NCBI GenBank assembly: GCA_964628515.1
Contig: CAZVNZ010000037.1
Location: 1 to 22,020 of the forward strand
Source of the DNA: CAZVNZ01 sp964628515
GTDB taxonomy: Bacteria; Bacillota; Clostridia; Christensenellales; Christensenellaceae
Reading direction: 5' to 3'
DNA: 22,020 nt
Positions 1-8,900 of this stretch are shown one piece after another; position 1 is the stretch's first letter; the number at the start of each line of letters is the position of its first letter. A program made the position numbers and the translations under genes. Below the pieces are notes generated by a model. The model was given only the letters and a program-made list of their open reading frames with translations. It had not been told where the DNA came from and searched no databases.

Positions 1-123
1 AGTAATAACATTATTTTTTTGGATAAAGTGTCACCTATCATTGACACTTCAACAGGTGGGGGGAAACTCAAAAAATTCTTTTTATTGAAAAAAACAAAAA
101 AAACATATATAATTAAATATTAG
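1..123 (+). CDS. Possible 3' end of an upstream gene (partial)
   Basis: The first frame is open from base 1 to a TAG at 121-123, giving 40 residues with no start inside the window. The middle part (DKVSPIIDTSTGGGKLKKFF) looks protein-like. The last dozen residues are lysine-rich and low in complexity, and they overlap the metG promoter. I recognise no family. A chance open frame is quite possible, and the perfect inverted repeat at 26-49 inside it argues for a non-coding or regulatory reading. Confidence 0.3.
   Translation, partial: SNNIIFLDKVSPIIDTSTGGGKLKKFFLLKKTKKTYIIKY
85..113 (+). promoter_or_regulatory. Sigma-A-type promoter of metG
   Basis: TTGAAA at 85-90 and TATAAT at 108-113 are separated by exactly 17 bp, close to the housekeeping sigma consensus. 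The predicted transcription start near 120 leaves a leader of about 25 nt carrying AAGGAG at 131-136, 9 nt before the metG ATG. Such a short leader has no room for a T-box or SAM riboswitch. Confidence 0.75.
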
Positions 124-145
124 TGAATAAAAGGAGTCTTAAACT

Positions 146-1705
146 ATGGAGAAATATTACATTACCACGCCAATATATTATCCCAGCGATAATTTACATA
201 TAGGACACGCCTACTGCACCACGGTTGCAGACAGCATTGCTCGCTTTAAACGTATGTGCCGTTTTGATGTGCACTTTTTAACAGGAGCGGACGAGCACGG
301 GCAAAAAATTCAAAAGTCGGCAGAGCAAAACGGTGTAAGCGAAATAGAGTACGTAGATAAAATAGTGGCTACCTTTCAAAATTTATGGAAGCTGATGGAC
401 ATAACCAACGACGATTTTATTCGCACCACAGAAAATCGACACAAGGCTACGGCAGGCAAAATATTTGAAATTCTTTATAAAAAAGGGGATATTTACAAAA
501 GCGAGTACGAAAGCTATTACTGCACCTCTTGCGAAACTTTTTTTACGGACAGGCAGGTGACAGACTCAAAATGCCCCGATTGCACTAAGGAAATCGGCAA
601 AATTAAAGAGGAAAGCTACTTTTTTAAACTTTCTAAATATGCGGACAGATTAATTAAATACTACGAGGATAATCCGGAGTTTTTAGAGCCGGCATCACGA
701 AAAAAGGAGATGCTTAACAATTTCTTACTCCCCGGTTTAGAGGACTTATGCGTGTCTCGCAGTACATTTTCCTGGGGTGTGCATGTGCCTTTTGACGATA
801 AACACGTAATGTACGTGTGGGTGGACGCACTTTCCAATTATTTATCCGCTCTTGGTTATTTAAGTGATGATGATGCGCTTTTCAAGCGGTACTGGCCTGC
901 GGATTTGCATTTGGTGGGTAAAGAAATTGTGCGTTTTCACGCAATTGTATGGCCTATTTTACTTTTTGCTTTGGATTTGCCCTTGCCTAAAAAAATATTC
1001 GGTCATGGATGGATTACAATGCAGGGGGGTAAAATGAGTAAATCGGTGGGCAACGTGGTAGACCCTATAATACTTATAGACCGTTACGGCAGCGATGCCA
1101 TAAGATACTTCCTACTTGCAGAAGCACCATTGCAAAACGATCTTGCCTATTCTAACGAGCTTTTGCTTAACAGAATAAATGCAGACCTTGCAAATTCTCT
1201 GGGTAATCTCCTTTCTCGCACGGTGGCAATGGTGGAAAAATATTTCGGTGGGGAAATCCCTATGGATGCACAGCAAGAAGAGCCGGACAAGGAGCTTATA
1301 AACATGGCAAAAGGACTGCCAAAAGCCTTTGAGGATTGTATGAACAACATAAAAATATCCGAGGCAATAGCAAAAGCGTTTGAATACGCAGGAGCGCTAA
1401 ATAAATATATAGACGTAACAATGCCCTGGGCACTTGCAAAGGAGGAGGCAAGCAAAAACCGCCTTGCAAGCGTGCTTAAAAACTTATGCGAGGGTTTAAG
1501 AATACTAAGCATTGCCCTTGAGTGTGCAATTCCAAACACAGCAATAAAAATAAGAGAGCAATTAGGCATAAGCACCAAAGCGGTGTGGGAGGACATAAGA
1601 ACCTACGATGCCATTAAAGAAGGCACAAGGGTAAAAAAGGGAGAGCCGATTTTTCCACGGATAGACGTAAAAAAAGAGTTAGAGCAGTTAGGAGAATTAG
1701 TTTGA
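146..1705 (+). CDS. metG: Methionine--tRNA ligase
   Basis: This cytoplasmic class I aminoacyl-tRNA synthetase charges tRNA-Met with methionine using ATP, for both initiation and elongation. The N-terminus carries the HIGH signature at residues 18-21. KMSKS is at 296-300, followed by the conserved GNVVDP. A zinc knuckle is formed by C126/C129 and C143/C146. The C-terminal third is the helical anticodon-binding domain, and the protein ends with the usual IFPRIDVKKE segment. At 519 aa it lacks the EMAPII-like tRNA-binding extension that longer (about 650 aa) Bacillus MetG proteins carry; shorter forms like this are common. The ATG start is supported by AAGGAG 9 nt upstream and by a consensus promoter. 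It is the first gene of a unit with tatD, whose TTG start overlaps this stop (TTGA), suggesting translational coupling. Confidence 0.97.
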   Translation: MEKYYITTPIYYPSDNLHIGHAYCTTVADSIARFKRMCRFDVHFLTGADEHGQKIQKSAEQNGVSEIEYVDKIVATFQNLWKLMDITNDDFIRTTENRHKATAGKIFEILYKKGDIYKSEYESYYCTSCETFFTDRQVTDSKCPDCTKEIGKIKEESYFFKLSKYADRLIKYYEDNPEFLEPASRKKEMLNNFLLPGLEDLCVSRSTFSWGVHVPFDDKHVMYVWVDALSNYLSALGYLSDDDALFKRYWPADLHLVGKEIVRFHAIVWPILLFALDLPLPKKIFGHGWITMQGGKMSKSVGNVVDPIILIDRYGSDAIRYFLLAEAPLQNDLAYSNELLLNRINADLANSLGNLLSRTVAMVEKYFGGEIPMDAQQEEPDKELINMAKGLPKAFEDCMNNIKISEAIAKAFEYAGALNKYIDVTMPWALAKEEASKNRLASVLKNLCEGLRILSIALECAIPNTAIKIREQLGISTKAVWEDIRTYDAIKEGTRVKKGEPIFPRIDVKKELEQLGELV

Positions 1706-2472
1706 TAAAATTATTTGATACTCACGCACATTTACTGGACGAACGCTTTGACACTAATCGTGAGCAAATGATAAATGAGTTTGCACAAAATGATGTAGCC
1801 TACGTAATAGAATGTGGAACAAGCGAGGAAGACAGCAAAAAAGCGGTGGCACTCGGAGAAAAATATGACAATATTTATGTAGCGGTAGGGGTGCATCCCG
1901 AATATGCAAGCACCTATACCCAAAACACAAGCGAGGCACTAAAAACCCTTGCCCAAAGTAAAAAGGTAGTGGCAATAGGAGAGGCGGGGCTTGACTATCA
2001 TTACGACGAAACAAAAAAAGAGGTGCAAAAAAAGGCGTTTATCAGCCAACTTATAGTTGCAAAAGAGTTAAACTTGCCAATAGCAATACACAGCAGAGAT
2101 TCGGCGCAAGACACCTTAGACATACTAAAGGAGCATAAGGACGGGCTTAAAGGTGTTATGCACTGTTTTTCCGGCTCCTACGAGGTGGCAAAACAGGTGT
2201 TGGATTTAGGGCTATACATTGCCATAGGGGGAGTGGTTACCTTTAAAAACGCAAAAAAAACCGTAGAGGTAATAGAAAAAATGGATTTATCCAAACTTAT
2301 TTTAGAAACGGATTGCCCCTACTTAGCGCCCGAGCCTTTCAGAGGCAAGCTAAATATGCCTGCCTACGTAAAATACACGGCGCAGAAAATAGGAGAAATA
2401 AGAGGATTGACTTTAGAGGAAATTGCAGAAATTACGTTTAACAACAGCACAAAGCTGTTTAATATACAGTAA
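1702..2472 (+). CDS. tatD: TatD-family metal-dependent hydrolase (DNase)
   Basis: The product (256 aa, usual family length) is a TIM-barrel metallohydrolase of the TatD/YabD family, whose members act as 3'-5' exonucleases or DNases in DNA quality control. Metal-ligand motifs are in order: THAH near the N-terminus (H8, H10), GEAGLDYH around residue 95, AIHSRD, MHCFSG and ETDCPYLAPEP near residue 200. The start is a TTG at 1702 that overlaps the metG stop by 4 nt, with AGGAG at 1690-1694 at good distance. The metG-tatD order is the same as metS-yabD in Bacillus and is widely conserved in Bacillota. The physiological substrate cannot be read from the sequence. Confidence 0.93.
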   Translation: MIKLFDTHAHLLDERFDTNREQMINEFAQNDVAYVIECGTSEEDSKKAVALGEKYDNIYVAVGVHPEYASTYTQNTSEALKTLAQSKKVVAIGEAGLDYHYDETKKEVQKKAFISQLIVAKELNLPIAIHSRDSAQDTLDILKEHKDGLKGVMHCFSGSYEVAKQVLDLGLYIAIGGVVTFKNAKKTVEVIEKMDLSKLILETDCPYLAPEPFRGKLNMPAYVKYTAQKIGEIRGLTLEEIAEITFNNSTKLFNIQ

Positions 2473-2522
2473 CGTATATACACTAACCCTGCATCACAAT
2501 AAAAAACAGCAAAGGATAGATT

Positions 2523-3113
2523 ATGGCAGACATTTATACTTACAAAATAGGACAAAAAATATACATTAACCTAACAAACAAATGCACCAACAATTGCGAT
2601 TTTTGCATAAGACACACAAGCGACGGTGTGGGCGGTTATAATCTGTGGCTTAAAAAAGAGCCAACCGCAAAAGAAATTACGGAGTATTTGGATAATCACA
2701 GAAAAGACGTGGTTTTTTGCGGATACGGCGAGCCTACCATAAAAATAGAAGAGCTTAAAGAAATTGCAAAATTTGTAAAAAGCTACGGCGGACATGTACG
2801 GCTAAACACCAACGGGCATGGAAGTGTGTATCATAACAGAGATATTGCAAAGGAGCTTGACGGTTTAGTGGACGAGGCGTCCATAAGCCTAAACGACAGC
2901 GATGCTCAAAAATACGAAAGTGTGGTACACAGCGAATATAGCGAAAAGGGCTTTGACTATATGCTTGAGTTTGCCAAAGACTGCATTAAATACGGCATTA
3001 AAGTAACACTTAGTGTGGTGGATGTAATAAGTAAGGAAGACATAGAAAAATGCAGAAAAATAGCACATGATATGGGGGCGGAGTTTAGGCTTAGAGTGCA
3101 TACGGACAGCTAA
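2523..3113 (+). CDS. TatD-linked radical SAM protein
   Basis: This short radical SAM enzyme (196 aa) has the cluster-binding motif CTNNCDFC (C21, C25, C28), preceded by INLTNKC. The SAM-contact motif FCGYGEPT follows near residues 63-70, then LRLNTNGHG-like and SLND segments of the partial TIM barrel. It matches what is known of the small radical SAM family encoded next to TatD in anaerobes, whose reaction is unknown. It has no C-terminal auxiliary cluster or SPASM domain. It sits 50 nt after tatD with an AAAGGA site at 2511-2516 and is probably in the same transcript. The family call is fairly sure. The function is not known, and the link with TatD is by neighbourhood only. Confidence 0.85.
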   Translation: MADIYTYKIGQKIYINLTNKCTNNCDFCIRHTSDGVGGYNLWLKKEPTAKEITEYLDNHRKDVVFCGYGEPTIKIEELKEIAKFVKSYGGHVRLNTNGHGSVYHNRDIAKELDGLVDEASISLNDSDAQKYESVVHSEYSEKGFDYMLEFAKDCIKYGIKVTLSVVDVISKEDIEKCRKIAHDMGAEFRLRVHTDS

Positions 3114-3188
3114 ACTTTGGTTTTTAATGGTGATTGATGTAGACGGTATACGTAATTAGGGGCAAAAACCCGAAGTCGAGGTAGTAAT

Positions 3189-3998
3189 ATGGAATATTTG
3201 CAAAACTCAAACCCTGTATTTTTGGCATTTTTAGCAACTCTATTTACCTATGCCATGACAGCCGCCGGCGCCGCTTTGGTATTCTTCTTTAAAAAGATAG
3301 ACAGAAAAGCGATGAACACCATGATAGGCTTTGCCTCGGGAGTTATGGTGGCGGCAAGCTTTTGGTCCTTGCTGGCACCTGCTATAGAATTAGCCGAGGG
3401 TGGTGTAATGCCACCGTGGTTTGTGGCTGCAATAGGTTTTTTAATGGGGGCAGGATTTTTATATCTTGCGGATAAACTAATACCCCATATGCACTTTGTA
3501 ACCTACCAAAAGGAAGGGCTAAAATCCAAAATGCACCGCTCCACACTTTTGGTGCTTTCCATAACCTTGCATAATATTCCCGAAGGGCTTGCGGTGGGTG
3601 TTGCTTTTGGGGCAATAGGCGCAGGCATGGATGGTTTTACCATAGTATCCGCAATGGCTATTGCTTTAGGCATAGGCTTGCAAAACTTCCCCGAGGGAGC
3701 GGCGGTTTCCATACCGTTGAGGGCTGAGGGGGTTTCTCGGAAAAAAGCCTTTTTTTACGGACAGGCATCGGGTATTGTTGAGCCCATTGCCGCCGTTTTA
3801 GGAGCATTATTAGTAGTGGCAATTAAACCCATTTTGCCCTATGCACTTGCCTTTGCCGCAGGTGCTATGATATACGTTGTGGTGGAGGAGCTAATTCCCG
3901 AGGCACAAAGTCCGGATAACAAAACAGCGCATTTTGCAACTTTCGGTTGCATTTTGGGCTTTGCAATAATGATGATACTTGATGTAGCCTTAGGCTAA
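3189..3998 (+). CDS. ZIP-family divalent metal transporter
   Basis: This integral membrane protein (269 aa) of the ZIP (ZRT/IRT-like) family would bring zinc, iron or a similar divalent cation into the cytoplasm. About eight hydrophobic segments can be followed. The two metal-site helices carry the hallmark motifs HNIPEGLAVG (around residue 128) and QNFPEGAAVS (around residue 168). The second has Q in place of the first position His, as in many bacterial GufA/ZupT-like proteins. A short loop with MHFVTYQKEG lies between TM3 and TM4. A GAGG ribosome site lies just upstream of the ATG. It lies 75 nt after the radical SAM gene and 31 nt before glmU. Metal specificity is not determinable here, and I see no metal-regulator binding site upstream. 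Confidence 0.93.
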   Translation: MEYLQNSNPVFLAFLATLFTYAMTAAGAALVFFFKKIDRKAMNTMIGFASGVMVAASFWSLLAPAIELAEGGVMPPWFVAAIGFLMGAGFLYLADKLIPHMHFVTYQKEGLKSKMHRSTLLVLSITLHNIPEGLAVGVAFGAIGAGMDGFTIVSAMAIALGIGLQNFPEGAAVSIPLRAEGVSRKKAFFYGQASGIVEPIAAVLGALLVVAIKPILPYALAFAAGAMIYVVVEELIPEAQSPDNKTAHFATFGCILGFAIMMILDVALG

Positions 3999-4029
3999 AG
4001 AATACAAACAATATATTAGGAGTGTGTAA

Positions 4030-5385
4030 ATGAAGGATAGTATAGCGGTGATATTGGGTGCGGGAGAAGGCACCAGAATGAAGTCGGATAAACCAAAGGT
4101 ACTGCATAAAGCGGCAGGCTCGGCACTAATTGAGTGGGTGCTTGACGCAACGGAGGATGCCAAGAAAAAAATTGTGGTGTGTGGCAGAGGTATGGAGGAT
4201 ATACAAGCACTTTTGCAGGATAAATGCGAATACGCAGAGCAAAAGGAAAGGTTAGGTAGCGGACACGCAGTAATGAGTGCTAAGGATAATCTGCAAGGGT
4301 TTGAAGGCTATACATTTATAATTGCAGGGGATATGCCATTCATCACCAAAAACACCTTGCAGGAAATGTACGCGCAAACCAAAGAGTACGATTGCGTACT
4401 TCTAAGTGCGGTTTTAGAAGACCCACGTGCCTACGGCAGAGTAATAAGGGACGACAAAGGCAATGTGTCAGAAATTGTAGAGGAAAAGGATGCAACAGAG
4501 GCACAAAAGCAAATAAAAGAGGTAAACGCCTCTTGCTATTGTGTAAATAACACACTTTTGCTAAACGCACTTAAAAAAATAGATAACAACAATGCTCAAA
4601 AGGAGTATTATTTAACGGATATAGTTAAAATTTTGCATAGCGAAGGGCATAAGGTTACGGCATATATTGCAAAAGACACCAAAGAATGTATGGGTGTAAA
4701 CGATAAAATTCAGTTAGCGGAAGTGTCCTCCTATTTGCAAAAACGTATTTTGGAAGGGCATATGCGAGAGGGGGTAATAATAACAGACCCAAACAACACA
4801 TATATAGACAAAGATACAAAAATAGGCAAAGATACGGTTATTTACCCAAATACCGTTTTGGAAAACGGTTGCGTAATAGGGGAAAATACTGTAATATATA
4901 ATGGCTCCAGATTAAACGACGCCAAAATAGGCAGCAATACCAACGTGCAAAATTCCGTAATACTAAGCGCAAGCGTGGGCAGTAATTGCGAGGTTGGTCC
5001 AAATGCCTACATAAGACCAAAAACCAAGGTAGGCAATAATTGCAGAGTGGGGGATTTTGTAGAGCTTAAAAACTCGGTAATAGACGACGGCACAAAAATA
5101 TCTCATCTGACTTATGTGGGAGATGCAGATTTAGGCAAAAATATTAACTTGGGTTGCGGAGTGGTATTTGTAAACTACGACGGCAAATCTAAATTTAGGA
5201 CAAAAGTGGGAGACAACGCATTTATCGGCTGTAATACCAACCTTATTTCCCCCGTGCAAGTAGGTAAGGACACCTACATTGCCGCAGGGGCAACCATAAC
5301 CCACGATGTTCCCGATGGCGCATTTGCCATTGCACGAAGCAGACAAACGGTAAAAACAGACTGGAAGGATAAACGTAAGAGGTAG
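4030..5385 (+). CDS. glmU: Bifunctional UDP-GlcNAc pyrophosphorylase / GlcN-1-P acetyltransferase
   Basis: This enzyme makes UDP-N-acetylglucosamine, the peptidoglycan precursor, in two cytoplasmic steps: acetylation of glucosamine-1-phosphate, then uridylyl transfer. The N-terminal uridylyltransferase domain opens with GAGEGTRMKS…KPKVLH (residues 10-26). GSGHAV near residue 76, IIAGDMPF and YGRVI follow. From about residue 250 come the hexapeptide repeats of a left-handed beta-helix, including the acetyltransferase signature HLTYVGDA (H359 as the likely catalytic His) and VFVNYDG. The length of 451 aa is normal. RBS AGGAG lies 7 nt before the ATG. The pth gene begins 1 nt after this stop, so they are co-transcribed. 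In Bacillus prs and ctc lie between glmU and pth; both are missing here. Confidence 0.97.
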   Translation: MKDSIAVILGAGEGTRMKSDKPKVLHKAAGSALIEWVLDATEDAKKKIVVCGRGMEDIQALLQDKCEYAEQKERLGSGHAVMSAKDNLQGFEGYTFIIAGDMPFITKNTLQEMYAQTKEYDCVLLSAVLEDPRAYGRVIRDDKGNVSEIVEEKDATEAQKQIKEVNASCYCVNNTLLLNALKKIDNNNAQKEYYLTDIVKILHSEGHKVTAYIAKDTKECMGVNDKIQLAEVSSYLQKRILEGHMREGVIITDPNNTYIDKDTKIGKDTVIYPNTVLENGCVIGENTVIYNGSRLNDAKIGSNTNVQNSVILSASVGSNCEVGPNAYIRPKTKVGNNCRVGDFVELKNSVIDDGTKISHLTYVGDADLGKNINLGCGVVFVNYDGKSKFRTKVGDNAFIGCNTNLISPVQVGKDTYIAAGATITHDVPDGAFAIARSRQTVKTDWKDKRKR

Positions 5386-5386
5386 T

Positions 5387-5953
5387 ATGTATTATATATT
5401 CGGTCTGGGAAATCCGGGTTTAAAGTATAAAAACACAAGGCACAACGCAGGCTTTTTGGTGATAGACGAGCTTTGCAAGCGCCACGATGTTAAGCTTAAA
5501 GCAAGCAAGTTTGATGCACTAATGGGCAACGGCTTTATAGGCACACAAAAAGTAGCGTTTATTAAGCCCCAAACCTTTATGAACAACAGCGGTTATGCGG
5601 TGGACGGCATACTAAATTACTTTGAAGTCCCATTAAACAAAGCCATTGTTATTTATGATGATATTGATATTCCCTTCGGTAATTTGCGTATTAAAGAAAA
5701 GGGGAGTGCAGGTACTCACAATGGTATGCGCTCCATTATGGGCTACACCAAAGACGGTGGTTTTATACGTTTAAGAGTGGGTATAGGCAAAGCGCCTCAC
5801 AGCCTTACAGGCCATGTTTTAGGCAAATTTGAGGATAAAGAGGACGCAAAAAAACTAATAGAAAAAACGGCGGATGCTTGCGAGTGTCTAATAACTTTAG
5901 GCATTGCGGAAGCTCAAAACAAGTATAATATTTCAGAAACGGAAGTAAAGTGA
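5387..5953 (+). CDS. pth: Peptidyl-tRNA hydrolase
   Basis: The enzyme (188 aa, typical) frees tRNA from peptidyl-tRNA dropped by stalled ribosomes. The N-terminus shows GLGNPGLKYKNTRHNAGF, with the catalytic His at residue 19. KPQTFMNNSG follows near residue 62, and YDDIDIPFGNLR plus GSAGTHNGMRS complete the active site with its conserved Asp and Asn/His. The start directly abuts glmU (1 nt gap), and the GTG of mfd overlaps the stop (GTGA at 5950-5953). The three genes therefore look translationally coupled. The order pth-mfd is the standard Bacillota arrangement, but the small fin gene found between them in Bacillus is absent. Confidence 0.96.
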   Translation: MYYIFGLGNPGLKYKNTRHNAGFLVIDELCKRHDVKLKASKFDALMGNGFIGTQKVAFIKPQTFMNNSGYAVDGILNYFEVPLNKAIVIYDDIDIPFGNLRIKEKGSAGTHNGMRSIMGYTKDGGFIRLRVGIGKAPHSLTGHVLGKFEDKEDAKKLIEKTADACECLITLGIAEAQNKYNISETEVK

Positions 5954-8900
5954 AAAACTTAATTTATCAAGCAATAACAGGCAGTAAAGCATTTAAGGAT
6001 TTTATTAAGCTTGTAAAAACCACCCTTCCCATAAACGCAGGAGGAATAAGCGGTGTGGCAAAAAGCCACGTTGCAGGGTGTTTGTGCGTCCACGAAAACA
6101 AAAAAGTGGTGTTTGTAACCGCAACGGAGGAAAGCGCACTAAGGCTGAGTGAGGACAACGGGGTATACTTTCCCCCCAACCAAATATTTTTAAGAAACGT
6201 AAACGCAATTTCAAGAGAAGAGCAAATAAACAGAATTAAAGTGCTCACAGGCAAAGACAAGCTGATTTATATGTCTGTTGAGGCGTTTATTCAAAGGATG
6301 ATGCCCCCCGAGGTGCTGTTTGCCAACTGCATTAACTTAAAAATGGGTAAAGAGACGGACGTAGACGCCCTATTGTCCAACCTTGTAAAAATGGGTTACG
6401 AAAGAGGGGGTAGCGTATATTCCAAAGGGGAATTTGCAAAAAGAGGGGAGATTATAGATATTTTCGTCTCCAACTTAAATATGCCTATTAGAATAACCCT
6501 ATTTGATACCCAAATAGAAAGCATAAAACTCTTTGATGCGGAAACCCAAAAATCTTTACAAAAAGAGTTAGAGGAAATTACAATACCCCCTGTAATAGAG
6601 GTAATTTTGGACAAACCCAAGCTAATTGACCATATAAAAAACCAAAATTGCGAGGACAACCTAAAAGAGCAGTATTTGTACGAAATAAGCGAGGACAGTG
6701 TGCTTGATAACGCAAACACATTTTTAGGTGCAATGTACGAGTACAGCGATATTACCCACTATTTTAAAGATGCTTATTATATATTTGATGATTTTGAGCG
6801 TATATCCAAAGAGGCAAAACGCATATGGGAGGAGTACACCCGTGAGCATGCAAGACTGGTAAAAACAGGGGAAGCAATGGAAATACAGGCAGGTGCATTA
6901 ATAGATTTTACAAAGTGCGCAGACAGTATTGTGCATAAAACCATAGATTTTTCCGTGTTTGACAAAAATGCGAAGGCAAACTCCATAGATTTTAATATAC
7001 ACAGCGCAACAGGCTTTTTAGGCAGAACAGATATGCTGGCAAACGCAATTAAAGAGCGCAGAAAACGTGGTTATAAGGTGTTGCTTTTTGCAGGAAAAAA
7101 AGCAACCGCACTAAGCAGAGAGTTAGAAAAGCAAGACATAGTAGCCCCAATAACAAAGGACTTTAGTGCAGACATCATAGTAAGCGAGGAAGAGCTAAAA
7201 TACGGTTTTGAAATCCAAAACACCATTTTGCTGGGGCAGACGGATATTTTCGGCAGGGCAAAAAAACATTCCAAAAAATCTACATCACAAAAAACCCAAG
7301 AGGACTTTTTCTCCGATTTATCTCCAGGCGATTATATAGTACACGAAATACACGGCAAGGGCAGATATTTAGGCTTAAAAACTATGGAAGCCGGCGGTGT
7401 AATTGCCGAGTACATGGAAATTGAGTATAAAGGTAGCGACAAACTTTATATAAGCACCTCTCAAATAGACAGGGTGCAAAAATACATAGGTAGCGAGGAC
7501 AGCGTGCCTGCCTTGTCTAAATTAGGGGGCAAAGAGTGGGAAAACGCAAAGGCTAAGGTTAGGGAAGGGGCATTAAAATTAGCTTTTAACTTAGTGGAGC
7601 TGTATTCCTCCCGTTTTAACAGTAGCGGTTTTGCCTTTAGCGAGGACAACCTTTGGCAAAGGCAGTTTGAGGATGCTTTTTTGTACGAGGAAACGGAGGG
7701 GCAGGAAAAAAGCATTGCGGAAATAAAAAAGGATATGCAGTCAAACAAGGTTATGGACAGGTTGCTTTTGGGTGATGTTGGTTACGGCAAAACGGAGGTG
7801 GCAATGCGTGCCGCCATGAAGGCAGCCACAGACTCTAAGCAAGTTGCGGTGTTAGTACCCACCACCCTTTTAGCCAGACAGCACCTAAAAACCTTTAAAC
7901 GCAGATTTGAGGATTTTCCCGTAACGGTTGAGGGTATAAGCAGATTTTCAAAATCAAAACATAAAGAAATACTTGCCAACTTAAAAAGGGGTAAAACGGA
8001 TATTATAATAGGCACTCACAGGCTACTTTCCAAGGATGTGGAGTTTAACGATTTAGGCTTGCTTATTGTGGATGAAGAACAGCGTTTCGGAGTTTCCCAC
8101 AAGGAAAAAATCAAGCTGTTAAAGGAAAGTGTGGATGTGCTTACCCTATCTGCAACACCCATTCCCCGTACCCTTGAAATGTCTATGGTAGGGGTTAGAG
8201 ATATGAGTACCATAGACACACCACCCCCAATGCGCAAACAGCCACATTCCTATGTGGTAAGATATTCGGGAGGATTGCTTAGAGATGCGGTGCTAAGGGA
8301 AATCCAAAGGGACGGGCAGGTGTATTTCGTATGCAGGCAAATAGCCAAAATGGACGGTCTTTTGGCAGAGCTTAAAGAGCATGTACCCGAGGCAAGAGTG
8401 GCGGCGGCTCACGGTCAAATGAGCGAAAGCGAAATAGAGCGGATTGTGGGCGGTTTTATAGATAAAGAATACGATGTACTTATTTGCACAACCATTATAG
8501 AAAGCGGAATAGATATACCCACGGTAAATACCATAGTAGTGTACGAAGCGGATAAATTCGGGCTTTCTCAGCTATATCAGCTAAAAGGAAGGGTGGGCAG
8601 AAGCGATGTTACAGCCTACGCATATTTTACCTATTTAGGCGACGGTATTATGAAGGAAAACGCCACCAAACGTTTAGAGGCAATACGGGAGTTTGCTCAA
8701 CTGGGCAGCGGTTTTAAAATAGCAATGAGAGATTTGCAAATAAGAGGGGCAGGCAACCTTTTAGGGCCGGAGCAAAGCGGACATATGGCAACGGTAGGCT
8801 ATTTTATGTACTGCAAAATAATGAAGGAAGCGGTAGCCCTTGCAAAAGGAGGCAAAGTACCCATAGATATAGATTGCAGTGTGGAACTCCACATACCTGC

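Noticed and set aside
60..145. T-box or SAM riboswitch before metG
   Set aside because: The predicted transcript leader is about 25 nt, and no T-box core (AGGGTGGNACCGCG-like) or SAM riboswitch helices are visible.
1147..1596. A 149-codon minus-strand frame inside metG
   Set aside because: Antisense to conserved MetG sequence; serine- and leucine-rich, with no ribosome site or family match.
2443..2459. AACAGC/GCTGTT hairpin near the end of tatD
   Set aside because: Lies within the coding sequence, is only 6 bp and has no T run; probably chance.
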